This document shows positions 23,901-35,642 of a DNA stretch of 64,000 nt, one piece after another. A model generated the notes under the pieces. The model worked only from the letters and a program-made list of their open reading frames with translations, searched no databases and was not told the DNA's origin. The DNA lies in assembly GCA_009792885.1 (NCBI GenBank), contig WMCF01000206.1, forward strand, positions 233,177 to 297,176, given 5' to 3'. Position 1 is the first letter of the stretch. The number at the start of each line of letters is the position of its first letter. Position numbers and translations under genes: made by a program. The stretch is from Eremophila alpestris peregrina. Taxonomy: Eukaryota > Chordata > Aves > Passeriformes > Alaudidae.

Positions 23901-26159
23901 GAAGGAAATACATTAGATTAGATACCCCTACCTTCCAAAATGACAAATCGATACAAAATTTTTTGGACTCAGTCCTTCAGCCAAAAGGACAAAATGCTTG
24001 ATTTTCCTGGGAAACTTGCGTGTCAAAAAGGGCATGGCCAGAACCACCCTGGGAAGTAAAAAATATCCCAGTGGCTGTGAGAGCAGCCAGTTGTGGGTAT
24101 AATGAAAACCCAGTGGTGTTATCGCACAAAAGGTAATTCTTCCAACCCAAGACAAACAACATTATAATTCAGGCTGAAAATATCTTTGCCCCGTGTGAAC
24201 TTCTCTCTCTTTTTTTTTTTTTTTTAAACAAAAACATTTTAAATCAGCTGTATAGCGAAAGTGCCATACAAAGCATCCACAAATCCCTGGCATCCCTTCC
24301 CAGCTGCACAGAAAAGCAGCGGGCAGCTTTAGGCACTCAGGGCTAAGCCTGCCCCGCTGACCTCAGCTGATATGGATCAGGCCCAAAGGGCCCTTTCCGA
24401 CCTTACCCCCTGTCAACAACTTCCACCTCGAGTTCGGGACACAGATTTCCACAGAGCTGCTCACATGATTCAAAGGAGTACAGTTTGCCCTTACGGCTGC
24501 CTTTTCCTGGAAAAAAAAATAACAGCTATTCACTTAAGCTTCCTGATAGTGGAACAAAATCCCAATGCGATGGGCATTCAAGGGAAAGGGTTTGTTTCGA
24601 CCAAACCATTTTAAGTTTATTTTGTTGTTACCTGCTGGTAACTCCTGCGGCGTTTAGTAAAGCTCAGGCGAGGGAAGGAAATGTAACGTGCAGTGTTTGG
24701 GGGCTACCAGATTCCACCAGCACCACAAAAGCTTCTCATGTGTTTTTTGGTCCTCACTGGAGGAGAAAGTGCTGTGTTCAGGGATCACAGCGAAGCCATC
24801 AAAATTAAACACTCTGCAGAGGGAGAGCAGTGCCATGAGCCTCACGCTGTGACAGCAAAGCACTGGGGGTTTGGGGAAAGCACAGTGGGAAAGGATTTGC
24901 CTCATCAGTAGCCAGGTATTCTGTTCACGGGATGCTGTTCAAACCAACGGGACTGCCACAGCCTTCCCAGGGTTTTCTGTTTGTTTACACAGCTCTGTGC
25001 ATGCCCAGAAAACAAAACTTCCCTCAGCAGAGCAGGTAGCAAAGACACTTTCACAGGGCAGGCTCTTAGGCAGAATTGTCATTTTGAACCCTGACAGCAG
25101 CGGGATCCAAACTGGTGTTCCACACAGAAAAGGGCAAATAAATCAGCATCCTTGTGATGAGAGACACAGCTCCTAAACCTGGAACAATCTGGGATATAAG
25201 TTCATGGTTGCCATCATTGTGAGTCTTCACTGGACCCACACACCCAGATTTTTTCAGTGCCTTACAAAGAGCTCAAATTCATTTAGGAGAAAAAAGAGAG
25301 AACCCCACAGTCACTACTGCTTAAAAACCAACAGAAGGAGAACGTGTATAATATACACGTCTATTAGAATCCACCTCCAAGAACCAAATGCTACAGAAAT
25401 GACAATCCAAAGGGAGTAACACCTCAGGAGCAAAAAGTCCGACTAATCACACCTAGGACTTACCCTGACAGATCATTTATAAAATTCCTGTAACATGTAA
25501 CTCTATCCAGTACTATAAGATTTGTTTAACTTTGGGACTAAATTGTGGGAGGTGGGGACAGATGCTGTTCAAAGCTCTAAACCCTGAAATGTTTTTGGTG
25601 CTTGTAGATTTTTTTTCTTGCAAACTTTTTCAAAGAATTTGCCATTGTTTGCACACATATGCATATGAAAGAGAAAATAAGGACTGATGTTGCTATTCCA
25701 ATGTACCATATCTTTGTTCTTATAAATGCCCTTTGAGAAATAAATCAGGCAATCAACACAAAAATATATTTGTCCCGTATGAGGTATGGCTTGGTCTTAT
25801 GCCTTTACTTATTTACTTCTAATTGGGAAACTATCAAATAATATATTTCTCTTCCTTCATTTTCTTATCAGTTCAGCTGTGCCTGAAATCACACACCTGA
25901 TATATGCATCCCAACAAAAGTTTCATATCCCAGTGAGAAGCTGTCTTTGCCTGCTTCACTTGTTTCAGTGAAACCAGGGAAGTGCTCAAAGGGTTAAACC
26001 AAAGGAATGTGACATTTCTCCATGTGCAGTTCATAGCCCTATCCTGGTTTTCCTAATGGACTCAAAATTACATGGGCAGAACGGGGCAGAATGTAATTTC
26101 CAAACTCCTACTTCAGGACAGAGTTAATTCACAGAACGACACTTAGAATACAAATAAAA
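23901..26159. other. Unique sequence, no gene seen
   Basis: A T tract lies at about 24210-24225. The frames are short and unrecognised. No CR1 copy is present. Confidence 0.5.
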
Positions 26160-26514
26160 ACCTTCATTAAAGAACGAGCCATTTCCTCGCACCGTGGGCT
26201 CTTAGCAAAGGCAGCAATGAATGGAAGTTTATGTTAGCCAGAACTTGCAACTCCAGCTTTTGTAAATACAATTACGTGCACTCCAAACTCCTCAGCGAAA
26301 GTCATCTGCTCGCCAAAACAGCCCCGCATTTCCCTTACTCTGAAAAGTACCAAACACAACCCATTACTCCCCTCAGCCACCCAGGTAATTGAAAGTTTTC
26401 CTACGTGCAAGAGCTGCCCAGCTGCCCAGCTTTTGAAAAGCCATAGAGCTATTAGTTAATTGAATGATGAATTGCTGAAAGAATTACTAAGGCACCAACG
26501 CCGCTATTGCAATC
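26160..26514. promoter_or_regulatory. Island-flanking candidate regulatory DNA
   Basis: This is the left shore of the CpG island. It contains 'gctattagttaattgaatga', 'aattgctgaaagaattacta' and 'caggtaattgaaag', with scattered CpGs such as 'cctcgcaccg' and 'acgccgctattg'. Position next to a promoter-type island makes a proximal regulatory role plausible. Confidence 0.3.
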
Positions 26515-26722
26515 CAGAGCGGGGCGGGCGAAATGATGGCGAGGGGGAACGCGGTATCATTTCTGCCCGAAAAGCCAGCGGCCAGCCCGGAGCCACACAG
26601 CATTAATCCTGCAAAACTTAAACTCGGGCAGGGTTCGCGCAGAGGATGCGCGGCCGCGGCTGCCGAGCCCTCGGGGCTGCCACGCTCCAGCCGCCGACGG
26701 CCCGCGGCCGGGGGATACCCGT

Positions 26723-26790
26723 GCTGTCCCTGTCCCCGTGCTGTCGCTGTCCCCGGGCTGTCCCTGTCCCCGGTCGGTCACTCTCCCGGC
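26723..26790. repeat. 17 bp GC-rich tandem repeat
   Basis: Three adjacent 17-base units begin at 26723, 26740 and 26757 ('gctgtccctgtccccgt' type, with one or two changes). A more diverged fourth unit, 'tcggtcactctcccggc', follows. The array lies inside the CpG island. Confidence 0.8.
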
Positions 26791-26933
26791 CGGTCACTCG
26801 CCCCATCGGTCCCTCGCCCATCTCCCCGCCGCTCCCGCCCCGACGGCCGGCGCTCCGCTCGCCGCGCCCGCCCCATCGCAGCCCCGAAGGGAAAACACTT
26901 ACCGGGCTGGGGCTGGGGTCAGTCCGGGCTCCT

Positions 26934-26971
26934 GGGGGGGGGGGACGGGGCGGGACGGGACGGGACGGGGG
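26934..26971 (+). promoter_or_regulatory. G-quadruplex-type tract in island
   Basis: A run of about 11 Gs is followed by 'acgggg' and three 'cgggacggga'-type repeats, giving well over four G-triplet runs with one- or two-base loops. It lies 30 bases from a minus-strand donor-like site. Confidence 0.75.
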
Positions 26972-27862
26972 AAAGCAGCGGCCGCCAGCGGCGGGAGCTC
27001 GGGAGGGAGTGAGGCAGCGGGCAGGGGACGGCGGCGTTGCCGACTGCGGTGAGTCACTTCAGTCGGGACGGGCTCAGCCCATCGCGCTGGCCCCCGGCTC
27101 CGGGCGCCTCTTCCTCTCTCTCCAATCGCCGAGCGCGGCCGCCGCCGCCGCCGCTCCCGGCGCTGCCCGGCTCCCGTCGGGGCGGCCCCGCGCCCGGGGC
27201 GCTCCGGGACCCCCGCCCCCGGTGCCCGCGTCCTCCCCCGGCCGCGCTTCGGGGGGGAGCGGGAGGGGCCGGGCGGAGCTGGAGGTGAGCGGGACCCGCG
27301 GGGGGGAGGACGCGGAGCTCGGCCCGGCCCGGCGGGGCCGCTTCGCCCCCCGGGCGCGGGGGAACAAGAGCGCGTTTGAAGGGGCGAGAACAAGCGCGCG
27401 GTTGTGGCGGGCACCCGACGTGAATCCCAGCCTGGCCCCGAAACCAGGTGGCAGCGGGGGCGAGGAGGGCAGCGGGAGGAACAACGGGATGCTCGGGAAT
27501 AAAAGGGGAGAGAGGGCGGGAGGGGGTGGGGGGGTGGAAAGCAGAGGAGGGTGGTCCGGCTCAAGCTGCAGCCCCGTCTCCCAGGGGTGATGGAGAGGGG
27601 ACCCATCCCGGAGGTGGCATCGGCACTCACCTCGCACGGAGGAAACCCAGGGGAGAAGCGGGCGGTGCGCCCCGTCCTGTCCCCTGTCTCCTGTCTCCTG
27701 TCCCTTATCCCTGCCCCGTCCCGTCCCTCCGGGGCTCCTTACCGGGGCTCCGCTTGTGCCCGCCGCCGCCTCGCCCCGACCTTCCCCGGGCACCCCCGGG
27801 CATCGCCCGCCGCTCTCCGCCAGCGGTCAGCGCCCGGCACCGCCGTCCGCAGCAGAAAACAC

Positions 27863-27929
27863 GGTAGTCCCTTAATTAAAAATAATTATTTAAAAAAAAT
27901 TATAAAAAAATAATTAAAAGCGTCTCAGT
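27863..27929. repeat. AT-only low-complexity island boundary
   Basis: Immediately after the CpG island, the sequence is nearly all A and T ('ttaattaaaaataattattt' and similar). The composition change takes place within about 20 bases. Confidence 0.8.
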
Positions 27930-28140
27930 TTTTAAAGCAGAACTACATAATGTATTAATTGGTTGCTATTAGCATGCAGTTTTATTGAGCATAGCACACA
28001 GAAGTCTGATTGTAAGCGAGGAGTGTTTTCAATGAAAGTGGAGTTATTTTAGCTGCAGACATGTTTACATTTCTGTGGTTTAGTCTATAACTTTCTCTTT
28101 TTCTTGCTTCAGAATTCTGCTCCATGAAGCAAAGCCCTTA
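27930..28140. promoter_or_regulatory. Island-flanking candidate regulatory DNA
   Basis: The right shore contains 'gtattaattggttgctatta', 'gcatgcagttttattgag' and 'agacatgtttacatt'. The last includes 'tgtttac', a forkhead-type word. It is repeat-free, and the call rests on motifs and position only. Confidence 0.28.
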
Positions 28141-29214
28141 GCTCCCAGACATTCCAAAAAGTCTGCCAAAATAATAGGGAAAAAAAAAAAAGGGAGAAGG
28201 AATTAAAAAAAACACACACAGAGACCCCCAAGTCTGGGTCAGGCTCAGGGCTGGGTATGGGCAGAGTGAGTATACCCCCTCCTCACTCTCCCTCTCCAGT
28301 TAAAAAGCCTTCAGGGCTCCATTTCCTGTTTTTAAGGAAAAAATAAAGCGGGTCTAGGACTGATTTTAGACACTGCCTAGACCAGGGCCGGTGGGTGCCG
28401 AGGACCTTTAACTCTCTCGATGCCAAAGAGTACCTGATACCACACATCCAGGCAGCCACACACCTCCCTCCCTTGGAGCAGCACCAGCACAAAGATGGAC
28501 TTTTTACCCCAATGTGTGTTTTTTTGGGCGACTAAAAACCCAAAGGTCCCAAGCGACCACCTAGTGCTTGAATGAGCAGAGTGAAGAGATAAAATACCCC
28601 AAAAGTGGCGCTGAGTGCCCTCTGCTACTGCAGCACCCACCTGTGGAGATCTCCTGGTGAGCCTGCCCCTTCTCAGAGTTGGGGACAGTGTTGTCACCCT
28701 CCCCACCCTCCCCACAGCCTCCCCTGGTGTGGCTGGGCAGCATCACTCGTGTGGGCGTGAAAACAACCCGAGCTTCTGGACATAAAATCCGCAGCTTTGG
28801 AAAAATCAAAAGGGAGCAGCTGGGCTAAAATTAGGAACGTGCAGCAGTGAATGAAGCACGAAAGTCGTGGACTCCTCCCCACAAAAACTCCCGAGTCAAG
28901 TTTTCCACTCCAAGGCCTGCTAGGGTGTGATAGGAATAGAAACAGGAGTGTTCAGAATAAAGCACCCCTGTAATGAAGGGTTGTGTCTGCAGGGAAGGGA
29001 TGAGGAGAGGTGGCAGGACAGAGGGTGCTGATGCAGTGCCAGGAGCCAGACAGGGCACCCTGTCCCAGTCCTGCCCCTCTGCCCTGAGCAACCTGTCTTG
29101 GGAGGGAAAATCCTTGGGTCTGCAAGAAATAATTCAAAACCTCAGGTGAGGCAGGGGAGGAAAACTCACAATGGTGTTTCTTGGCCCCCTGGCCCTCAAC
29201 GTTTGCCTCCCAAC
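28141..29214. other. Unique sequence, no gene seen
   Basis: The minus frames at 28283-29137 are short and unrecognised. No CR1 copy is present. Confidence 0.5.
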
Positions 29215-29600
29215 CTCATCCAGAGCATTTTTATGTGTGTGTCCCCTCCCCAGACTTTTTATTTTTACATGCCAGATGACTCCTGTATATTTGGACCTCT
29301 GGCTTTTGAAGAAGCCAGAAAGCATTATGATTTCCCAATGCTTAAAAAAGAAAAGAAAACACCTTTCCCCCAAGATGTTTCATATTAATTTAAGTATCGG
29401 TTCCTGGTTCATGTCAGCCCCTTTCACAATGAAATGTCCTGCGTGGGCTGTCACACCTGCTAAATATAATCCTCTCATTCTTTTGATATTCTGCAAAGGG
29501 CCTTTAAAGGTTCACATCCTCCAGTCTGGAGGTTTAATTGCTTCATCTCGGATTTTTAAGAAGCCTTATAAATTTCTGATTTTTTGTGGATTTCAAAGGA
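29215..29600. promoter_or_regulatory. Candidate non-coding regulatory patch
   Basis: This repeat-free patch has 'atattaatttaag', 'ggtttaattgcttcatctcg', 'taaatataatcc' and 'gggcctttaaagg' (a near palindrome). The plus frames over it (29098-29388 and 29171-29629) overlap in different phases with no domain, so I favour non-coding. Alignment to other birds would test this. Confidence 0.25.
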
Positions 29601-31149
29601 GCAGGGGGAGGGATGGGATAGGGATGTGAGGGCGATGCTAAGAGCACTGCACTGACACTGCAGGTCTTGTAAAAGCTCTGACCTTCCAGCCCGTCCCACA
29701 GCTTCTGCTCTTTGGGCCAGACAACTTGTGCTGCTTTTATGAGTTACCAATGAGTTAAATATGAAAATAGTAGCCTATTTCGCTATGGTAAATGCTCACC
29801 AGGGAGGAAATCATAGATTCAGTTTTATAGAAGGTAATGGAGTGAGATTACCCACACTAATGTACTTAACTCTTCAGAGAACATAAATCCAGCAGGAGAC
29901 AGCCCCAGAACCAGTTGATCCCCAAAACAAACTGCAGCCAGCAGCAGTTTCATCCTTACGAGGTGCTGGTGGCACCAGGTTGGAGCTGTGGTTAGAAACT
30001 CCTGCTCCAGAGGAGTGTGGGGGTCACAGACTCCAACAAGGATGTTCCTGGGGCCAGAAAATGCCTGGCAGGATGGGAACAGGAGGGCAGGAGGGGAAAA
30101 TCCTGCAGCCCCAATCTTAGTGCACTGCACACAGCAGCTCTGGGTAACACCATGGCCACAAATTCTCTGGAAGTGTGATGCATAATTCCTGTTAAATGAG
30201 ATAAAACAGCGGGGAGAGGGATGCTGAGTGTGCTGACAGCTTTGTGCTACACCCAGGTTGTGGCTGCAGGAATGGTACTCGTGGCAGGGCCCCCAAAATG
30301 CTGTGTGTTCATGGAGGAGCTGCAGCAAAGCCAGTGGGGGCCGTGTCCAGCTCTCGGTGAGGCTCCATCTCCTGCATCACCTTCAGAGTCCAGGGGGTGC
30401 AGGGGACAGGCTGGCAGCCCCACCAGTGACCAGCACAGAGGACAGCTGAGCTGTGGGGCTCCCACTTGGAAAGCTTCTCCACATGGTCACTCCATGCCCA
30501 AAAATCTTCTGACGTTCCAAGCCCTACCTGTGTGACTGAAACAGTCAGCCAACGCTCCTGCAGGATGCAAGCGGTGGGAACACGAGGTAGGAGAGGGAGG
30601 AAGGGCCAGCCAGGTGGGAGGCTGGAGCATCCCTTGCTGTGCCACCTTCCTGCCCCCAGCCCCAGCTGCCATGGCCCTGCAGCTCTCTGCTCACAGCCAG
30701 TTGCTCTGTCACAGCAGCTGTCCCCAAAGCTGACCCCGGTGTCCTGTGCAGGGACAAGATCCACCCCAAAGGCTCATTCCTGGAGCTTTCTCTCAAGAGG
30801 AAGGAGGCAATTTTTCACAGCTGATGGGTCTTTGAGTGCTGCCTCTTGCTCAGGAGTGTCGTGGGGAAAGAAAAAAAAAGTGGTCACATCATTTTCCATC
30901 TCCTTAAAGGCAATTTTCAAAATGCGAGTTCGAAACAAGCGATAAAAATTAACAGATTTGTCACATCTGGATCAAGGGAAAAATCCCATAACCAGCCTTT
31001 TTCCCATATTTCTTCCAGAGCTGTGGGCCTATGAAAATGTATTTACAAAGTGGCACAACCTGATGTAATTTTGGTGCTTAATGGCAGAACTAGGGACTGA
31101 AGCATTTAAAGGATGCAAAACTTGCACTGGCTTTAGGCTGCTGCTGTGT
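29601..31149. other. Unique sequence, no gene seen
   Basis: Many frames of 60-167 codons overlap on both strands between 29825 and 30945. None shows a recognisable domain or a clear exon structure. No repeat copy was identified. Confidence 0.45.
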
Positions 31150-31440
31150 TCACCACTAAACCATGACCCCAGGTGCCACATCCACGTGTTTTGTGCAGAT
31201 TTCCATGGACAGCAATTCCACCACTTGCCTGGACAGCCTGTTTCAGTGCTTGCCTACCATTTTAGTGAAGAAATTATTCCTTATATCACCCTGAGCCTCC
31301 CGTGGTGCGACCTGAGGCTGTTTCCTCTTGTCCTGTCACTTGTCACCTGGGAGAAGAGACCAGGCCCCACCTGGCTACAACCTTTCAGGTGGTTTTAGGG
31401 AGCAGAGTGGTCCCCCCTGTGCCTCCCTTCCCCAGGTTAA
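31150..31440 (-). mobile_element. CR1 LINE internal 3' segment, antisense
   Basis: The plus strand reads the reverse complement of an older CR1 type: 'accactaaaccatgacccca', 'gtgccacatccacgtgtttt', 'gacagcctgtttcagtgctt', 'agtgaagaaattattcctta', then 'gggagaagagaccaggcccc'. It lacks the terminal tail and is diverged, so it is an older copy. It marks the right end of the CR1-free zone. Confidence 0.88.
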
Positions 31441-34061
31441 ACAATCAATTCATTAAAAAAAACCCTGAAAACAGAAAGATAATAATGCAAACTTCATGGC
31501 ATTAATCATCATAGTTATTATCAATGAAATGGGATATATGAATGATATTCTTTTCTTTTGATAGGAAAAAGCAGGAGTAGAGCACAGATTATTTTATTTT
31601 TTCCCCCCACTGGTGAAATGCAATTGAAATGCACCTGATTTTCTCATTACAGTCAGAAAGGATTAACATTTTACCTATGAAAATACCATTTAGGATGAAC
31701 AAGTCAGGCAACAAAAAAGGGGACACCTTTATAAATATTACCTCTCACAGGTGTGGGTGACATTCACCAATAAAGGTTCCCTTATGTAAAAATGACATTT
31801 AATTCAGGAGAGATTGGCAGTTCTATAGACACATCCTGTTGTCTGGATGTGAGCAGGAAACTCTTTTTCAAGGAGCAGAAATGGCTTTTTACAGCACCTG
31901 TGGATTTGTTTTAGTCACAGACTGGACACCTCAATATCACTTTGGCATCTCTGAAAAGACTCTGGTGTGCCTCCTATGAGAGAACTACTTTTAATTAGGG
32001 AAGGAAAAGATCATGTCTATTTAAAAGCTCTAAAGGGGCAATAGAAAGGATTTAATTTGGTATTTACCTGAGTAAGTATCTGGTTTGATAACGTGGTTGG
32101 GTGAAGGGGATATTGATCACCAGGATATTCAGCATCAGTGATTATTCAGGACTGCTGTGTCAATCTGAAACAATTCACACTCTTTCCCAAGCAACGGGCT
32201 AAAAGGAAAGTGAGATAATTTGTTTATTTTCATTTTTAGGTTGGTTTTTTTTTTGGTTTTTTTTCTGCTTACACTGATAGCTGAGTTCAAAAAACAACAT
32301 GTTGGCAGGGAAGGTCCAGGGAACACTTGAAACTCCCATGAATTCAGGAGGGGTTGTGTGAGGCTACAAGAAATAATGGGAAAAAAATTAAAAATGCCAA
32401 AGGTCTGATCTGAGTGGTTGGAGTGCTGGGATGCTTGCCTGAATCCCTCCTAAACATCTTGAATCTCCAAAATAAGGTGAAACTTTCTGCTTTTTTCCCC
32501 CTGTATTTTGGGGGAAAAGAGACAAAGCTGAGTATCAGTCCAAAGGCAAACTAGAATAATGGTGAAATAAATTCTGTGCAAATTTCTGTGACCAGAACTG
32601 AACTCTTCACTCATTCTTAGCTTGGGTTTGAGGGGCAAAATTTGTGCTTCTTCCTGTTTTAACCAAAGCATTTCCATTCCTCTCTCCAATGGGGCATTTC
32701 TTGGCATCACTGCAGAGATTCAAGGAATAACTCACCCAGTAAATCAATACAGGAAGGCTGAGTGGAGCATCTTTGTAAGAACTGCAAAGTTTTCCAAACA
32801 CATGGTGAAAATTAAAAATAAGAAAGCTAAAGGTTGAAGTATAGTCAAAAAAAAAAAAAAAGAAAAAAAAGGAAGTCAAAGTTGGGGTAGATGGTAAAAT
32901 GTCATAATTTTAAAAATATTTGCTGGTGAATAATATAACCAGTATATAGAAATTAGCTGTGTTAGAATGGGTGTTTGAACATTAAAAATAGCTGATGAAT
33001 AATGGATGAAGACAACCCTGACCAAAAATAAAATGTTTACACAACAGAAAGCAATTAATAATTGTAAATACATAAAGTTACTTGCTCATTATTTTCTTAC
33101 ATAGTTACATTTTTGCATTCCCTTGGATTCCTTGGTGTATGGTGATCCCTGAGGAGACCAGAGCTCAATGCAAATGTAATCCAGTGGAGAATTAGTATCC
33201 AGATAAGCACCATTTTTATGGGATTTAAACTTGGGAACTATCATCTCTCTCTTCTTTACATTAGTCTGCTTCTCTGTTTTCTCTATTTGCCATGGTGCCT
33301 GGAAAAAACTTAAATTTTTGCCTTCAGGTCTATGGAATTGGTGCTGTTCACACACAAGAGCCTGTAGTGCTTTAAATCCAGATCTTCATGAACACATAGA
33401 TCTGAGAAAGGTGGTAATTCTCTAGATTAATAATTTTTCAGCTATTCCTGCAAATAATCACTCATTTTATCTTTCATTTGGCGAAGTTTTACAAGTTTTC
33501 CACAGCATTTCTTTGTTGTCTGTGTCATGCAACAGAGGAATTACAGCCAGAGGAAGAAAACCAGCCTCCCCCAGGACCTAAAGCTCCAAAAAACTCCGTG
33601 ATACACAAATGGGAGAAACCTGATTTTCCACAGCTGCAGCTCCATGCAGTCACAGGCACACAAACACACGCTTGTCCTCACACCTACCTTGTGGCAGAAC
33701 AAGTCACAGAGATGCCCAGAAGATGCCATTTGTGTGTGTGCAGGCAGGGCAGAGCTGTTGGTGCCGGGCTGTGCAGGTGCCTCTGTGCTCAGAGAGCTCT
33801 GTGCAGGCTGGGCAGGAAGGGAGAGGCGGCTGCAAGAAGGTGACTCAGCTTGGGGATGTGACACTGAATCACCCTCTGGATGAGCCACCCCTGCTTCCAG
33901 CTGCTGAATCAACACCCTGAAGCAGAGGGTGGCAGCTCTGGAGTGGCTGCAGGTGTAGGTGAGAGGGGACAGAGGTGTGGTGGCTGATCTTCCCGGGCAG
34001 CACCTGGATGTCCCCATTATGGCACGTGTCCTGCATGTTCCCAGGCTCAGCCAGTTTTAAC
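31441..34061. other. Unique AT-rich sequence, no gene seen
   Basis: T-rich runs lie near 32248-32270 and an A-rich run at 32849-32872. The frames at 33478-34017 on opposite strands are unrecognised. No exon is supported. Confidence 0.5.
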
Positions 34062-34108
34062 AGCTGGATGTGGCACTCAGTGCCCTGGGCTGGGTGACAA
34101 GGTGGGTT
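34062..34108 (+). mobile_element. CR1 LINE small fragment
   Basis: The words 'gctggatgtggcactcagtg', 'ccctgggctgggtgacaagg' and 'tgggttta' match the segment before the CR1 tail. Only about 45 bases are recognisable. Confidence 0.65.
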
Positions 34109-34639
34109 TAGTTACATATCCAAAAAAGATAATTTTTTTCTTCTAGAAGATTTTCCTGCGGGTCACTTTTGCTTGGCCAGTTGCTCCATGTTCAGTCCAT
34201 TTTAACAATTAACCCAGCACCATTAGATTCAAGATCTTGGAGGAATTCTCCAGCTTTAATCATTCTTTGTTTCACATTTCTTTCAGAGCTGATGAAAAAT
34301 GAAGATGTTTCATTCAGGACAGCCCTTTGGACTGGATTAAGCGAAGTCTCTTTGTTCTGTCACAGATTAAAAAAATTACATGCTGAACCCCACTGTTTTT
34401 TGACTCAAAGCCCCAGGAAACTTTGGATCATCCCACAAAGAAATGTGGTTTCCCTGACTTGGTATCTGAGCCCTTGAACTAACTGGAGAATACTGAGAGA
34501 TGCGTGTAGATCAAGGCAGGACCAGCCTCACATGCACCATTTATTGCAAAAAGCAAAATATTTAAAATATTTAAATATTTAAAAATATTTATCTCACTCT
34601 GAAATCTGCTTCTGACACTGTGGTTTAGAGCAAAATAAA
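34109..34639. other. Unique sequence with an AT palindrome
   Basis: No gene is seen. An AT-only stretch at 34556-34590 is built of 'aaatattt' units and includes the perfect 16-base palindrome 'aaatatttaaatattt'. Confidence 0.6.
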
Positions 34640-35110
34640 ATCATAAGAACATAGAAAGGTTTTTGTTGGAAGAGACATGAAAGCTCATTCCATTCCCACC
34701 CCTGCCATGTGCAGGGACACCTCCCACTGTGCCAGGCTGCTCCAAACCCCAATGTCCAAGCTGGCCTTGGGCACTGCCAGGGATCCAGGGGCAGCCCCAG
34801 CTGCTCTGGGCACCCTGTGCCAGGGCCTGCCTACCCTAACAGGGAACAATTTCTTCCAATATCTGACCCAAATTACCCCTCTGTCAGTTGGAACCCATTC
34901 CCCCTTGTCCTGTCACTCCAGTTCCTGATGAATTGTCCCTCTCCAGCTTCCTTGTAGCCCCTTCAGGCACTGGAAATAGCTCTGAGGTCTTCTCCAGGCT
35001 GAACATCCCCAGCTCTCCCATCCTTCTCCAGAGGGGAGCTGCTCCTTATCAACCCCTTATCAAACCTCATGGCCTCCTCTGGACTTGCCCCAACATTTCC
35101 ATGGCCTTCA
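34640..35110 (-). mobile_element. CR1 LINE 3' segment, antisense
   Basis: This longer antisense copy runs from the tail-proximal 'cctgccatgtgcagggacac' and 'gccccaatgtccaagctggc', through 'gggatccaggggcagcccca' and 'ttcctgatgaattgtccctc', to 'gaggggagctgctccttatc' and 'cctcatggcctcctctggac'. It corresponds block for block to the plus copy at 8869-9320. The frames at 34677-35124 are shadows of it. Confidence 0.93.
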
Positions 35111-35642
35111 AAACACGAGAATAAGTTATTCAAACCAAGATCTGATTTATTTTGTCAAACTGCACATGTAGCAGAGCTGGACATGGGGATGTGCTGTGAT
35201 CTGGCTCCTGAAGGATGATGGGTTCCCAAGGCCACAATAGTTTTGCAGAAAGGCTTTGAAGGTTTTTGAAGGAAGACTTTGAGGTGATCTTGCTCATGCA
35301 TGTTTGGTGACACTCATGAGTGGGATCAAGATCAGGGCAAAGCCTTTCATATTCTTGAAAATACCAAGAGGAATGTCTAGAAAAGGGCAGCAGATGATGC
35401 TCAGAGAGCGACACAAAACAACTCTAAGAAATCTTTGCTGCCATTCAGCAGAATATATTGTGATAATTGGTCCCTTCTGGCTTAAAGATTTAGGAGATCA
35501 ATACATTCTTGGATAGACACTCTGTGAAATAGCTGTTGGTGGTGATGTGGAGCTTGCAAACACTCACCTCAGCCCCTGTGTCAACATTCTGACCTGATTT
35601 ACAGCTCAGAAAATCCCTGTTTTAGTGAAATGAGTCCTCGCC
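35111..35642. other. Unique sequence, no gene seen
   Basis: There are short frames only, with no recognised repeat or exon. Confidence 0.5.

Larger units (their letters stand above)
26515..27862. promoter_or_regulatory. CpG island, probable promoter and first exon(s)
   Basis: About 1.35 kb of very GC-rich, CpG-dense sequence stands out sharply from AT-rich flanks. It holds GC boxes ('ggggcgggcg' at 26521), a CCAAT word near 27121, poly-G and G-quadruplex-type tracts, and pyrimidine-rich repeats at 27665-27720. Donor-like sequences are present on both strands. On the minus strand they are CCCG|GTAAGTGT (GT at 26902-26901), GCGAG|GTGAGTGC (27630-27629) and CCCG|GTAAGGAG (27742-27741). On the plus strand they are GCG|GTGAGTCA (27049) and GGAG|GTGAGCGG (27285). 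Islands of this kind mark vertebrate promoters. The long Arg/Gly/Pro-rich frames on both strands follow from GC content, so I do not call a protein. The gene is not identifiable. Confidence 0.85.

Noticed and set aside
26646..27590. 314-codon plus-strand frame across the CpG island (and 243- and 239-codon minus frames over the same bases).
   Set aside because: High GC removes stop codons in all frames. Composition is Arg/Gly/Pro/Ala only, with no domain, and opposite-strand frames are equally long. Better read as promoter and 5' untranslated sequence.
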